DNA of 64,000 bases. Source: Bauldia sp. (GTDB lineage Bacteria > Pseudomonadota > Alphaproteobacteria > Rhizobiales > Kaistiaceae). The stretch spans positions 55,787-119,786 of the forward strand of contig JAGRKZ010000014.1 of the NCBI GenBank assembly GCA_020442065.1. The letters are read 5' to 3'. Under the pieces are notes generated by a model that did not search any database, was not told where the DNA came from, and saw only the letters and a program-made list of their open reading frames with translations. Below are positions 25,993 to 35,100 of this stretch, piece by piece (position 1 is the stretch's first letter; each line of letters begins with the position of its first letter). A program made the translations under genes and the position numbers.

Positions 25993-26460
25993 GCCCTACA
26001 TCTGGATCGACGCCACTTACCTGAGGGGCCGCCGCGGCGGCCGCATCGTCTCGGTCGCCGTCATCATCGCCGTCGGCGTCAATAGTGACGGCCGGCGCGA
26101 GGTTCTCGGCATGGAGGTCGGCACGTCCGAGGCCGAGCTGATCTGGACGGAGTTCCTGCGCAAGCTCACTCGCCGCGGCCTGCGCGGCGTCAAGTTGGTG
26201 GTGTCGGACGCCCACGAGGGCATCAAGGCGGCGGTCAGCAAGGTGCTCAACGCGACCTGGCAACGCTGCCGGGTTCACTTTGCCAGGAACGTGCTGGCGC
26301 ATGCCGGCAAGAGCGGCCGTCGCGTCGTCTCGGCCTTCATCGCCACCGCCTTCGCCCAGGAAACGGCCGAGGCCGCCAGCATCCAGTGGCGAGCGGTGGC
26401 CGATCAGATCCGGCAGAAGGTCCCCAAGCTCGCTGGCATCATGGATGAGGCCGAGCATGA
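25993..26460 (+). pseudogene. IS256-family transposase, internal fragment
   Basis: The plus-strand frame reads YIWIDATYLRGRRGGRIVSV, then KLVVSDAHEGIKAA and ATWQRCRVHFARNVLAHAGK, the core of an IS256/Mutator transposase including the first two catalytic Asp residues (DATY and SDAHEG). Roughly the first 150 and last 100 residues are gone. The right end abuts the IS5-type element at about 26460. Confidence 0.88.
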
Positions 26461-27155
26461 CGACCGCGCAAGGCAGCGACGCGGACCCTGGTCAATGCAA
26501 TGCTGTATTTCCTGCGGGCCGGCATGGCCTGGCGACTCCTGCCGCACGATTTCCCGCCCTGGCAGACGGTCTACTACTACCTGCGCCGCTGGCAGCGGGA
26601 GGGCGTCTGGGAGCGGGTGCATCATGCTCTGGTCATGGCTGACCGCGAACGGGTGGGGCGCGAGGCCAGCCCGAGCGCGGGGATCCTCGACAGCCAGTCG
26701 GTGAAGACGGCCGATCAAAAAGGGGCTCGAAGGGCTACGACGCTGGCAAGAAGATCAAAGGCCGCAAGCGCCATATCCTGACCGACACCGATGGCCGGCT
26801 GCTCACTGTCCGGGTCCACTCGGCCGGCATTCAGGATCGCGATGGCGGCAAGACGGTGCTCAAGGCGTCCCGCGCACGATACCCCTTCATTGAGCGAGCC
26901 TTTGCCGACGGTGGCTACGCCGGTCGCCTTGTCAGCTGGGCCAAAGACAAGGCCCACATCGTCGTCGAGATCGTCAAACGTGATCCTGCTGCCAAGGGCT
27001 TCGAGGTGCTGCGCCGCCGCTGGGTGGTCGAGCGGACCTTCGCCTGGATCGTCAAGAACCGCCGCTTTGCCCGCGACTACGAGCAGCTCACCGGCGTCGC
27101 CGAAACCCTCATCATCATCGCCGCATCCGCCACACTCGTCAGGCGCTGGCCGTGA
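26461..27155 (+). mobile_element. IS5-family transposase, 5'-truncated and in two frames
   Basis: The first frame encodes RPRKAATRTLVNAMLYFLRA and GMAWRLLPHDFPPWQTVYYY and ILDSQSVKTAD with the first catalytic Asp. At the AAAAAGGGG run (26717-26725) the reading continues in the -1 frame with GYDAGKKIKGRKRHILTDTD, AFADGGYAG and RRWVVERTFAWIVKNRRFAR to the stop at 27155. Many IS5/IS427-type elements split this way by programmed frameshift, but a mutation is equally possible. About 30-40 N-terminal residues are missing at the IS256 junction. GAGCGTGTTTGAGAAGGG-like end sequence (27164-27183, complement) may be the right inverted repeat. Confidence 0.8.
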
Positions 27156-27259
27156 CCCATTCGCCCCTTCTCAAACACGCTCTAAAGCTCAATCGTTTGG
27201 CGAAGCGTATCGTCACACCGTTCCCAGTGCAGAGCGTCTAGCTAGAGACAAAGGGCGAC

Positions 27260-28492
27260 TCAATCCGGCGGCTGCAAGACCTTGGCAATAAGATCAGCCT
27301 GTCGATGCGTGTTGGTCTTGGCGAAGATGGCTTTAAGGTGTTGTCTGACAGTGGCCACAGAAACGCCGAGGGCGGAAGCGATGCCATCGACACGCCGACC
27401 TTCGGCGAGCAGACTGAGGATTCGGGTTTCCTGTTGCGTCAGGCCGAAGGCATTTGCCTGACGACGAACCGATGCGCCGTGCTGAGAAGGTTCGAAAATA
27501 GCAACGACCCATTTTTCGCCGCCTGGAAGCCAAATCAGTCGGGGATCGGATCGGGGAGAGGTGAATTCAAGAAAGCGCCAGGTACCCCCACTAACGTGGA
27601 TCTCGCCGGGTGAGGCCGGAGAAAGCACATCCTGCGCCTTTAGAATGTTCGTCAAGCGGAGTTGTGCCGCTTTGTCGGTGAGACGCAGTTGGCGTCTCGC
27701 GTTCATGGCTGCAAATGCCCTCTCGTCAAGCAGCGACTGAGCTGCGTCATTCGCCACTTGAACCTCGCCGCTCCGATCAAGGAGAAACGCAGCCATAGGC
27801 ATCTGTTCGACCATATCGGCCAGGTTCCGCGGCGAACGTTCCGCAATCTCGATCGCCGCACTGAGTTCGATCGCGTTTCTGAGATGCGGTGCGAGCGTGG
27901 TCAGAAAGCGCGGGATGCTCCTGTTGTATTTCTCGGCAAAGCGCCGACCGTAGTGAAGGCTCAGCATTGCGAAAGAGTGTGCGTCGTGGAACAGTTTGAT
28001 GCCGGCCGAACTCTCGGCATCCCCCGCCGCCTCGATGAAACCACGGTAGAATTCGTGATCTCGGAAGAGGTCAGACGGATAAATTTCATCGCTCACCGCA
28101 GCTTCGAATGGTGAAATGCGAGCCACCACCGGTACCCATGGATTGATGTGAGAATAGTATTCAACGTATGACTGGATCAAATCTTCCGGATAGCCAAGAT
28201 GAATCATGCCGATGTTAATTCGGCGTTGGGAATCCTCCGACGCAATGGCCACCTTCGTCCCCGGAAACACCGAAGTCAGTAGCCGCAAGAGGGTTTCCCA
28301 CGGCACGGCGCGCCGCGCGGCACCGTAAGCCGCGTCGATAGCTTCAGCGACTCGATCGAATGTTTGGTCCACGAGTGTCGCCCCCAACAGCAAGCCAAGC
28401 GGACCCGAGGATGGAACCAGTCGAACGGGCGAAAGCGGACTTCTTGGTGAGCCCTCTGCGTCAGCGGCCAATGGAAGGCCGGCCGGACTCAT
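27260..28492 (-). CDS. LuxR-type transcriptional regulator
   Basis: A 410-residue protein with a C-terminal LuxR/FixJ helix-turn-helix at about residues 345-405 (LTQQETRILSLLAEGRRVDG, VSVATVRQHLKAIFAKTNTH). The central region (PRNLADMVEQMPMAAFLLDR, SGEVQVANDAAQSLLDE) is PAS-like. The first 40 residues are Pro/Leu-rich and may not be translated; a GTG at VDQTFDRVAEAID is an alternative start. No acyl-homoserine lactone binding pattern is evident. It is the only dedicated DNA-binding regulator near the RTX/secretion genes and is a candidate for controlling them. Confidence 0.85.
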   Translation of the reverse strand: MSPAGLPLAADAEGSPRSPLSPVRLVPSSGPLGLLLGATLVDQTFDRVAEAIDAAYGAARRAVPWETLLRLLTSVFPGTKVAIASEDSQRRINIGMIHLGYPEDLIQSYVEYYSHINPWVPVVARISPFEAAVSDEIYPSDLFRDHEFYRGFIEAAGDAESSAGIKLFHDAHSFAMLSLHYGRRFAEKYNRSIPRFLTTLAPHLRNAIELSAAIEIAERSPRNLADMVEQMPMAAFLLDRSGEVQVANDAAQSLLDERAFAAMNARRQLRLTDKAAQLRLTNILKAQDVLSPASPGEIHVSGGTWRFLEFTSPRSDPRLIWLPGGEKWVVAIFEPSQHGASVRRQANAFGLTQQETRILSLLAEGRRVDGIASALGVSVATVRQHLKAIFAKTNTHRQADLIAKVLQPPD

Positions 28493-28632
28493 GTTTGCAT
28501 GCCTCCCATGTCATACACAACCCGGTCGGTGGCGATCCACGCTACCCGACCCAAACTGTCTCATGATATGAGGCGTCACAGCGCGGAGGATGGCGCCGTG
28601 ATGAGCCCTGAGCCACTGTAGAGGGGAAGACG

Positions 28633-28890
28633 ATGGCGGACGAGAAGACTGGGCAGCCGGCAGGAACGAGGCCGCTTGATCTGGCCGGGGACAGCCCGGA
28701 ACTGATCGCATTTGCGTTGCTCCGCTATCTTGCGCAACTCGAGCAGCAAGATGAAGAGAGGGTGTTCGATCGCGCCTGGATGCTTGATGCCTACGCTGAA
28801 TGCCTGGAGGCAGTGCAAGGTCAGCGGACCCGTAAGGCGCCGACTTCGAAGCTGGCATCGACCAAAGCGGGCGCAAGGCAAAAGCGCTGA
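28633..28890 (+). CDS. Hypothetical protein, 85 aa
   Basis: MADEKTGQPAGTRPLDLAGD leads to a helical core (ELIAFALLRYLAQLEQQDEE, WMLDAYAECLEAV) and a Lys/Arg-rich tail. A GAGGGGAAG ribosome site precedes ATG 28633. The helical core and codon pattern suggest it is real. It stands alone between the LuxR-type regulator and the RTX-S74 gene. Function unknown. Confidence 0.5.
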   Translation: MADEKTGQPAGTRPLDLAGDSPELIAFALLRYLAQLEQQDEERVFDRAWMLDAYAECLEAVQGQRTRKAPTSKLASTKAGARQKR

Positions 28891-29171
28891 GTTAACATGC
28901 GTAGCGGCGCCCGATGCGACGGAGCCGTTCGTGTCGCGACGCCCACTTTTTGATGGCGGGGCGTGGTCCAGTGATGAGCACCGCCGAGTGTCGCTGTCTG
29001 ACTTTCGTATTCACCTAAACGAGATTCGGCGCGTCGCCGCGGCAAGGTGCAAAGGGGGCTCCAGCGCGCACCGCGAAATGGTGCCACCTGTCGTCTGGTG
29101 ACGAATCCAGTTGGCAAGCCGACCCCCTGACGCGCTCGGTGAAGAGATGGGCGCCAACTACGTGGGCGGAC

Positions 29172-30221
29172 CTATGTCACCTTAGCGTAGTTCACCATCC
29201 TCAGGCCGTCAGGGCGAACGATGACGGCGGCTGGATTGATCCGTTCGACCTCTTGGGCGATGACGCCGATTTGTAGGGGGCCACCAAAGATGTAGCGGAA
29301 GCGGTAGATGGTCGTACCGCCTCGGGTCCTCCCGACCGGCTCAATGTCTTGCTTGGCACGAGCGTCTGATATCAACATAAGCCCGCCGACGTAAAAGTCA
29401 TCATGATGCAGCTTGGTTCCGTCGGCGACGGTGGCCAATAGAAACTGAGGCTTTGGACCGGATCCATCGAGATCGATAAAGATATCGCCGTGCTTCTTGT
29501 CGTAGATCACGAGCTGATCGCTCGAGGTTGCGGCGGTACCCTTGTGAAACCGCGAAGGGGCGAGTTCACCAACCGGTGGACCACCTGGCATAAAGAAGCT
29601 CAGGCCAATCACGTCCTCTCCCGGCGAAAAGTCCATCAACTTGTCGTAGCCTATCGGCGGCGAGCTCGGGTCAATGAAGAAGTGGAAGACGTCCTTGCCA
29701 GCGTCTCCCTTGAGTTTGTTGAAGCCGCCCTCGCCCGAAATGAAATCGTTGCCTGGCCCACCCTTGATTACGTCATTGCCGTCCGCTCCGTAAAGCTGAT
29801 CATTGCCCTTGCGACCGAGGATGACGTCCTTGACATCGCCACCGCCTACGTAGTCGTCAAGATTCGATCCCACGATCTTTGTCGACTGGCCGTTGAACAG
29901 ATTGAAGAACGGCTGGGTGTCGATCTGGATCTGCTGAAGGGCATCGAAGAACGCGCCTGCGGCAAAGGAGAAGTTGGTAGCCTTTGCCACTTTGGTCGAG
30001 CCGGCGAAGACGTCGAAGCCGGTCACAGTCCCGCCGGTGACGTCATTGCCAACAACCGTGAAGTTGCCGTGGAAGACGATGCGATTGCCTCCCGCCTGCG
30101 ACACCACGATCTGGGTCGATGTGGGGTTGAGGAGATCACCGTCGTAGATGGCGGAGTAAAAGGATGACCAAGGATCTGCAATAGGGAGCCCGGTCAGAAG
30201 CTTGATCTTCGGCAAGGTCAT
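29172..30221 (-). CDS. RTX calcium-binding protein with C-terminal S74 autoprocessing domain
   Basis: A 349-residue protein. Residues about 10-115 form a non-RTX beta domain. Residues about 127-185 carry glycine-rich RTX repeats (GRKGNDQLYGADGND, GGPGNDFISGEGG) for calcium-dependent folding. The last 67 residues are an S74-type intramolecular chaperone: LISDARAKQDIEPVG with the Ser285/Lys289 pair, IYRFRYIFG, QIGVIAQEVERINPAAV, and MVNYAKV at the end. In phage tail spikes this domain aids trimer folding and cleaves itself off in front of the Ser. The end is not a classic type I secretion signal. Export would probably use the T1SS encoded 8 kb away. Confidence 0.8.
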   Translation of the reverse strand: MTLPKIKLLTGLPIADPWSSFYSAIYDGDLLNPTSTQIVVSQAGGNRIVFHGNFTVVGNDVTGGTVTGFDVFAGSTKVAKATNFSFAAGAFFDALQQIQIDTQPFFNLFNGQSTKIVGSNLDDYVGGGDVKDVILGRKGNDQLYGADGNDVIKGGPGNDFISGEGGFNKLKGDAGKDVFHFFIDPSSPPIGYDKLMDFSPGEDVIGLSFFMPGGPPVGELAPSRFHKGTAATSSDQLVIYDKKHGDIFIDLDGSGPKPQFLLATVADGTKLHHDDFYVGGLMLISDARAKQDIEPVGRTRGGTTIYRFRYIFGGPLQIGVIAQEVERINPAAVIVRPDGLRMVNYAKVT

Positions 30222-30534
30222 GGGGCGTTCCTCCCTGTCAGCGCGGGGCAGGCGGCAAGGGTCATCGCATTGCTCCGGCTCTCATGCGGATCATGACAGA
30301 GCGTCACAGGTTGGAGAACCATCATTTTGGTCGTGTTGGAACGGCGGCGTCACCTCCGCGTTGCGGGACGGTTCCCCCGTCAGTTGCCCTCCAACGACTC
30401 ATCCAGTGTCCGAGCAACAGGGCCGCTCACTCAAAAGAAAGGTTGTTGGCACCCGCCGCTGGCGAGGCTCGGTCACCGCTGCTAAACCATGGGAAGCTGG
30501 AAACAGGGAACTTCTAAGGGCGGCGGACTCAACC
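30222..30534. other. Divergent intergenic region, RTX-S74 / diguanylate cyclase
   Basis: No supported gene. It must hold the promoter of the RTX-S74 gene (start 30221, minus) and that of the PAS-GGDEF gene (plus). An in-frame extension of the latter spans it but looks low in coding character. The operator-like palindrome found upstream of the twin RTX genes was not found here. Confidence 0.4.
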
Positions 30535-32220
30535 GTGACCAGCGCCAAACCGACGATCTCGGCCGAGATTTTATCCTTTCCCAATCGCGAAGAGGTGCTT
30601 CGCAGCGTGTTGGAGCATGCCTCGATTGGCATGACGTTGGTCGATACGAATGGCTCGGTTGTCTACGCCAATCCCGCCTTTGCCGAGATGTTCCGCTACC
30701 CGCTGGCCGACTGCATCGGTCTCCGCGTCCCGAACCTTGTCGAGACGGACATGGTCGCGTCGGCCGAGATGCAACTGAGGCAACTGATTGATGGCGACAT
30801 CGACCGCTACAGGACGGAACGTCGCTATCGCCGCAGCGACGGAACATCATTTTGGGGTCTGGTGTCGGCATCGTTGGTGCGCGCCCGGGCGAGCCGCAAG
30901 CCGCTCGACCTGATCGTACAGATTACCGATATCGATCGCGAAAAGGCGGCCGTGGCGGCCCTGGCGGCATCCGAAAGTCGCTGGAACTTTGCATTGGATA
31001 GCGCCGGTCAGGGGGTTTGGGATCACGATCTGAGCTCGGGACGGGTCTTCTACTCGGCGCGATGGAAGCTCATGCGCGGATTTGCACCTGAGGAGGATGT
31101 CGACCCCTCTTCGTGGTTGGATCGCGTTCATCCCGATGACCGGGAACGGATTCTCGAACGCATCCGCCGCCAAGATTCTGGCGAGTTGAGCGACAACGAG
31201 TTCGAGTACCGGGAACGTCATCAAGACGGCCACTGGATATGGATCCTTAGCCGCGGCAAGCCAATTGAATGGAAGGCCGACGGCTCGGTCGCCCGAATCC
31301 TCGGAACCGACACCGACATCACCAAGCTCAAGGACGTCGAAGCCCGCCTGGCTGCCGAAAAGGAGTTCCTTGCGGTCACCCTCGATTCGATCGCCGACGG
31401 CGTCATTGCCACCGATCCGTCGCACGCAGTCATCTTGATGAACCCGGCCGCCGAAGAGTTGACAGGGTGGAGATTCTCGGAGGCAGCGGGAAGGCGACTG
31501 AACCTGGTCTGCACCATCGTCGATGAACGGTCCGGAGCGTCGGCGATTGATCCCGTTCTTGCTTCGCTTGGAGGCAAGGCGGATCGACTCTTGCGAGAGG
31601 GTTTGCATCTCGTCACGGCAAACGGAAGAACGCGCGTGGTTCGTGAGTGCGCGTCGGTGGTGAGGAAGCCGGATGGCATCGTCGCTGGTGGTGTCTTGGT
31701 CATTCAGGACATCACCGAAAGCCACGCGATCAAACAGGACCTGTCGTACTCTGCCACCCACGATCCGCTGACGGCGCTGTTCAATCGGAGTGCCTTTGAT
31801 GCGGCCCTCGACGCCGCTCTTGCTGAGGTCCGCGGCGGCGATCGACGACATGCGCTTTGCTTCATCGATCTCGACCGGTTCAAGCACGTCAATGATTCAG
31901 CGGGTCACGCGGCCGGCGATGCCCTGCTGAAACGCGTTGCCCAGGCGATCGAGGCGTCGTGCCGAAGCCAAGATATGTGCGCTCGACTTGGGGGTGACGA
32001 ATTCGCCCTGATCCTGCGCGACTGCAGTCTTCCGAATGCTCGCTCGCTTGCCGAGAAGACTGTGCAAGCAATCAAGAATCTGAATTTCGACTGGTCTGGG
32101 AAGACCTATCGGGTCGGAGCAAGCGTAGGTGTCGTCCCAATCGACTACCGCAGCGTCTCCACGGCGAGGCTGCTCGAACAGGCCGATGCAGCCTGCTACG
32201 CAGAAAAGCGCACTCGATAA
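30535..32220 (+). CDS. PAS-domain diguanylate cyclase (GGDEF)
   Basis: At least 561 residues if GTG 30535 is the start; the open frame reaches back to 30202, into the start of the divergent RTX gene, which is unlikely to be used. Two or three PAS domains come first (SIGMTLVDTNGSVVYANPAF; WNFALDSAGQGVWDHDLSSG; LDSIADGVIATDPSHAVILM), then a GGDEF domain with HDPLTALFNRSAF, CFIDLDRFKHVND and the active-site LGGDEFALIL. An RSQD inhibitory site lies five residues before GGDEF. It makes cyclic di-GMP, a regulator of biofilm and adhesin export. No EAL domain. The C-terminus stops early, at ACYAEKRTR. Confidence 0.88.
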   Translation: MTSAKPTISAEILSFPNREEVLRSVLEHASIGMTLVDTNGSVVYANPAFAEMFRYPLADCIGLRVPNLVETDMVASAEMQLRQLIDGDIDRYRTERRYRRSDGTSFWGLVSASLVRARASRKPLDLIVQITDIDREKAAVAALAASESRWNFALDSAGQGVWDHDLSSGRVFYSARWKLMRGFAPEEDVDPSSWLDRVHPDDRERILERIRRQDSGELSDNEFEYRERHQDGHWIWILSRGKPIEWKADGSVARILGTDTDITKLKDVEARLAAEKEFLAVTLDSIADGVIATDPSHAVILMNPAAEELTGWRFSEAAGRRLNLVCTIVDERSGASAIDPVLASLGGKADRLLREGLHLVTANGRTRVVRECASVVRKPDGIVAGGVLVIQDITESHAIKQDLSYSATHDPLTALFNRSAFDAALDAALAEVRGGDRRHALCFIDLDRFKHVNDSAGHAAGDALLKRVAQAIEASCRSQDMCARLGGDEFALILRDCSLPNARSLAEKTVQAIKNLNFDWSGKTYRVGASVGVVPIDYRSVSTARLLEQADAACYAEKRTR

Positions 32221-32285
32221 ATTGCGGTCACTCAGGTCGAAGCCGTCCCGGGTGAAAGAACGCTTTGCCGGCGGGTGCCAATGGA

Positions 32286-33503
32286 CTACCGGCTGGCAAG
32301 CTGAGCCAGCAACTGCTGGTATCGCGGCAGGATTCTGGTTCTGAAGTCGTAACTCTCGGTCACGCTGTCGCGCGCCGCTTTTCCGAGTCGCCGTCTCTGA
32401 TCCGGATCCTCGAGCAGTTCCTCGACGCGATCACACAGTTCATTCCGATCGAAGAAGGGGAAGAGCCGACCGTTTTCGCCGTCGGCAATGGCTTCCGTGA
32501 CCGGCCCGGTCGCCGACCCAACGACGGCGCATCCGGTGGACATTGCCTCAAGCAGCGACCAGGACAGGACGAACGGGTAGGTCAGGTAGACGTGGACGGT
32601 CGATACCTGCAGCAGCGACAAGTAATGCTGATAGGGAAGGCGTCCAACGAACCAGATCCGTCGAGGGTCGAGATCGTCGCCGACCTCCTCCAACATCCGC
32701 CGCCGCCAAGTCGTGCCGCGTCCGGGCGCCATGCCGTAGCTGACGTCGTCGCCGCCGACGACGACGAACTTGGCGTTGGGGCGGCGCCGCATCAGCTCGC
32801 GGAGGGCGCGCATGAAGATGTGAAAGCCGCGATAGGGCTCCAATGATCGGCTGACATAGGTCACCACCTCGTCCGACGCCGTCAGCCGAGAGCCGTCCGG
32901 CAAGGTGAAAACAGCGTTCGGATCGGGCTTCGCCGTCGCGGTATCAATGCCGTCATGGAGCGTGGTCAACTGGGAGCGCATCGCCTTCGGAAAGGTCGAT
33001 GCCTGCCATGCGGTCGGCGTCACCGATTGATCGGCATCGGCAAAGGCCATGAGCTGGGGGATGTTTCGAAAGCGGACATAGTCGCGTTCGTAGCTGGGTG
33101 CGGGAAATTCGGGGTCGAAATCAACGTCCGAGTTGGTCCCCCGATAGAAGTATTCCAGGTAGGCAACGAGGCAGGCCTCCGGGTAGACGTCGCGGAGGAA
33201 GAGCGCGTCACCCCAGGCGGGATGGGCGATGATGACGTCGGGGTGAAAGCCGTTGGCCTTGAGGTCCTCGATCTGCCGCAGGCAGGCACGGCCGCGTTGG
33301 ACCTCGGACTTGAGGTCGGTGGGATCATCCGGCCGGCGCAGTCGCGCCCCCGACCGCTGATAGGCTTGGTAGTTGAGATGGGCGACTTCGGCCGGGTCAC
33401 GATCGCCGGCGCCGATCGCCACCACCGTTTCGGTGGCGGCAAGGGCCCGCGCCAGCAACTGAAATTGGCCGGGAAAGTTCTGGTGGATGAACAGAAGCCG
33501 CAT
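32286..33503 (-). CDS. Glycosyltransferase family 4
   Basis: A 405-residue GT-B enzyme from ATG 33503 (MRLLFIHQNFPGQFQLLARA), a start typical of a GT4 subgroup. The C-terminal donor site shows VVTYVSRSLEPYRGFHIFMR, FVVVGGDDVSYG and PFVLSWSLLEAMSTGCAVVG, with the Glu of the E(x7)E-type motif. Soluble, no membrane segment. It is divergent from the first RTX gene across a 373-base gap containing the shared palindrome, hinting at joint control. Sugar and acceptor unknown. Confidence 0.88.
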   Translation of the reverse strand: MRLLFIHQNFPGQFQLLARALAATETVVAIGAGDRDPAEVAHLNYQAYQRSGARLRRPDDPTDLKSEVQRGRACLRQIEDLKANGFHPDVIIAHPAWGDALFLRDVYPEACLVAYLEYFYRGTNSDVDFDPEFPAPSYERDYVRFRNIPQLMAFADADQSVTPTAWQASTFPKAMRSQLTTLHDGIDTATAKPDPNAVFTLPDGSRLTASDEVVTYVSRSLEPYRGFHIFMRALRELMRRRPNAKFVVVGGDDVSYGMAPGRGTTWRRRMLEEVGDDLDPRRIWFVGRLPYQHYLSLLQVSTVHVYLTYPFVLSWSLLEAMSTGCAVVGSATGPVTEAIADGENGRLFPFFDRNELCDRVEELLEDPDQRRRLGKAARDSVTESYDFRTRILPRYQQLLAQLASR

Positions 33504-33876
33504 GCGGTGGTTCCGGTTGTGTCGTACACGTCCCCGCGCCATGACTCAGTCGACGTGGTTCCGTCCGCCGACTGTAAACTGTGTCGCTCGTCGTGCCACC
33601 CAAAGACGCGTTTGATGAGAGCCGGCGACCGCCTCGTTGGTCGTTCCCGCCAGCGTCTTGCCGATTGTTGGAGACACGGAGGTCGGACCGGGCGCGGGCA
33701 TGAGGCGGATAAGCGGGAGGGTTTGTTTTTGGCCGTTAACCCTTCCCAACCTACCCCATTTTGGGGTACGGACATTTGCCACTATGGCCGGTTGCATGTA
33801 TGCGACTTGAGGGGTGTCGCGTGGCTGAGCGCGGGCCCCGGCGATGAAGCCAGATATCGCTTAAGGGGAGGGGACC
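33504..33876. other. Divergent regulatory gap, GT4 / RTX-A
   Basis: No gene is supported in these 373 bases; short frames are shadow-like. It contains the perfect TACCCCA-TTT-TGGGGTA palindrome (33752-33768) and, just before ATG 33877, a strong GGGGAGGGGA ribosome site. Promoters for both genes must lie here. Confidence 0.5.
33752..33768. promoter_or_regulatory. Operator-like palindrome upstream of RTX-A
   Basis: TACCCCATTTTGGGGTA is a perfect 7-3-7 dyad located 108 bases before the RTX-A start. Read on the minus strand, its last 14 bases are identical to the element upstream of RTX-B. The dyad and the repetition point to a homodimeric regulator; the protein is not identified. Confidence 0.65.
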
Positions 33877-34755
33877 ATGGCGACCTTACCGAGCCCGTTT
33901 TACAGCCAGTATGCCAGCGGCTCCGATCTCAGTTTTCTCGTCAATAATGTCAGGCCCAACACGCTGTTCGAGCAGGCCTTTTTTGGGCCGGGCACGGGCA
34001 CCGACAAGGACGATATCTTCTACATAACCGAAGGCAACGAGGTCAAAGGCGGCAAGGGCTATGATGCCGTCGTCCAGGCCGACGGTGGGACGCTGAAGCT
34101 CGACAAGTCGGTCGAATCGGGCGTCCTCACCGGAGATCAGGATGGCAAGATTGTCGGCAACAAGTCCGACAACAACCTCGTCGGCAACGACGGCGACAAC
34201 CTCCTCAAGGGTGGCGATGGCAAGGATGTCCTCATCGGCAACGATGGCGACGACAAGCTTCTTGGCGGTCCCGGCAACGACAAGCTCTCAGGCGGCGACG
34301 GCAACGACATCCTCAAGGGTGGAAGCGGCAAGGACCAACTCTTTGGTGGTGACGGCGAAGACGTGCTCAAGGGCGGCGCTGGCCGTGACAAGCTGTTCGG
34401 GATGGCCGGCGACGACAAGCTGTTCGGCGCCGATGGCAAGGATCTGCTCATTGGCGGCGCCGGCAACGATACCCTGTTTGGCGGCAATGGCAAGGATGAG
34501 TTGACCGGCGGTGACGATGCGGACGTCTTTGGGTTCCTCAAGGGCGAGAAGGGCATCGATTTCATCACCGACTTTAATTTTGACGACGGGGATAGGATCG
34601 ATCTCACCGACTTTAAGACCGACTTCAGCAAGCTTGGCTTCAAGGACGATGGAGGCGACGTGGTCGTCACCGTCGGCAGTGGCAAGAATGCCGTGAAGTT
34701 TAAATTGCTGGGCTACAACGTCAGCGATATTGATCCGTCCTTCTTCCAGTTCTGA
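33877..34755 (+). CDS. Small RTX calcium-binding protein A
   Basis: A 292-residue protein (MATLPSPFYSQYASGSDLSF). Residues 1-75 are a short unique head. From about 90 to 215 it is a run of RTX nonapeptides (GGDGKDVLIGNDGDDKLLGG and so on), folding with calcium after export. The last 75 residues hold DVFGFLKGEKGIDFITDFN and a beta-strand C-terminus ending DIDPSFFQF, suitable as an uncleaved type I secretion signal. No protease or lipase domain is present, so a structural, surface or matrix role is likely. Its twin lies 389 bases downstream. Confidence 0.88.
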   Translation: MATLPSPFYSQYASGSDLSFLVNNVRPNTLFEQAFFGPGTGTDKDDIFYITEGNEVKGGKGYDAVVQADGGTLKLDKSVESGVLTGDQDGKIVGNKSDNNLVGNDGDNLLKGGDGKDVLIGNDGDDKLLGGPGNDKLSGGDGNDILKGGSGKDQLFGGDGEDVLKGGAGRDKLFGMAGDDKLFGADGKDLLIGGAGNDTLFGGNGKDELTGGDDADVFGFLKGEKGIDFITDFNFDDGDRIDLTDFKTDFSKLGFKDDGGDVVVTVGSGKNAVKFKLLGYNVSDIDPSFFQF

Positions 34756-35031
34756 CCCTAGCGACGGCCGTCGGAACTGGCGGGCGCGCCCCCTGCGCGA
34801 AATCTAGGCGCGGCGGGAGAGGGGTTTCGCCTGCTGTGATCGTCGGAGGGGCGGACGATCGCCCTGTTGACGCTGGCATAGCCCGCGCAAGATGAAGTGC
34901 ACACATTCAGCAACTCGGTGCGCTTCCGCTCTGCAGCACTCCTGTTCGATCGCGTTGTAAAGCGTTTAATAATTTCAAAATGATCTCAATCCGATGCGTT
35001 TGCCTGGCGTGTCATGTGCGATGCACAAAAC

Positions 35032-35048
35032 TTACCCAAAATGGGGTA
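35032..35048. promoter_or_regulatory. Operator-like palindrome upstream of RTX-B
   Basis: TTACCCAAAATGGGGTA is an imperfect copy of the RTX-A palindrome. CCCAAAATGGGGTA (14 bases) is identical to the RTX-A element read on the other strand. It ends 95 bases before the RTX-B start, close to the 108 bases seen for RTX-A. Confidence 0.6.
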
Positions 35049-35100
35049 TAGACACCACCCCTTTGCTTGCGGTTGAATGCGGTGGTTGCACAACATGAAA

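Noticed and set aside
27160..27259. Possible small gene after the IS5 element
   Set aside because: Only the IS end and short frames are present.
30202..30534. N-terminal extension of the PAS-GGDEF protein
   Set aside because: Would overlap the divergent RTX-S74 start; low-complexity residues before the first PAS domain.
34142..34504. Tandem repeats in RTX genes as a CRISPR or satellite array
   Set aside because: The periodicity is 27 bases in frame and encodes RTX nonapeptides; no spacers. No CRISPR array was seen anywhere in the window.
34137..34685. Minus-strand frame opposite RTX-A with Pro/Ser/Leu repeats
   Set aside because: Mirror image of RTX nonapeptide codons, an artefact of the repeats.
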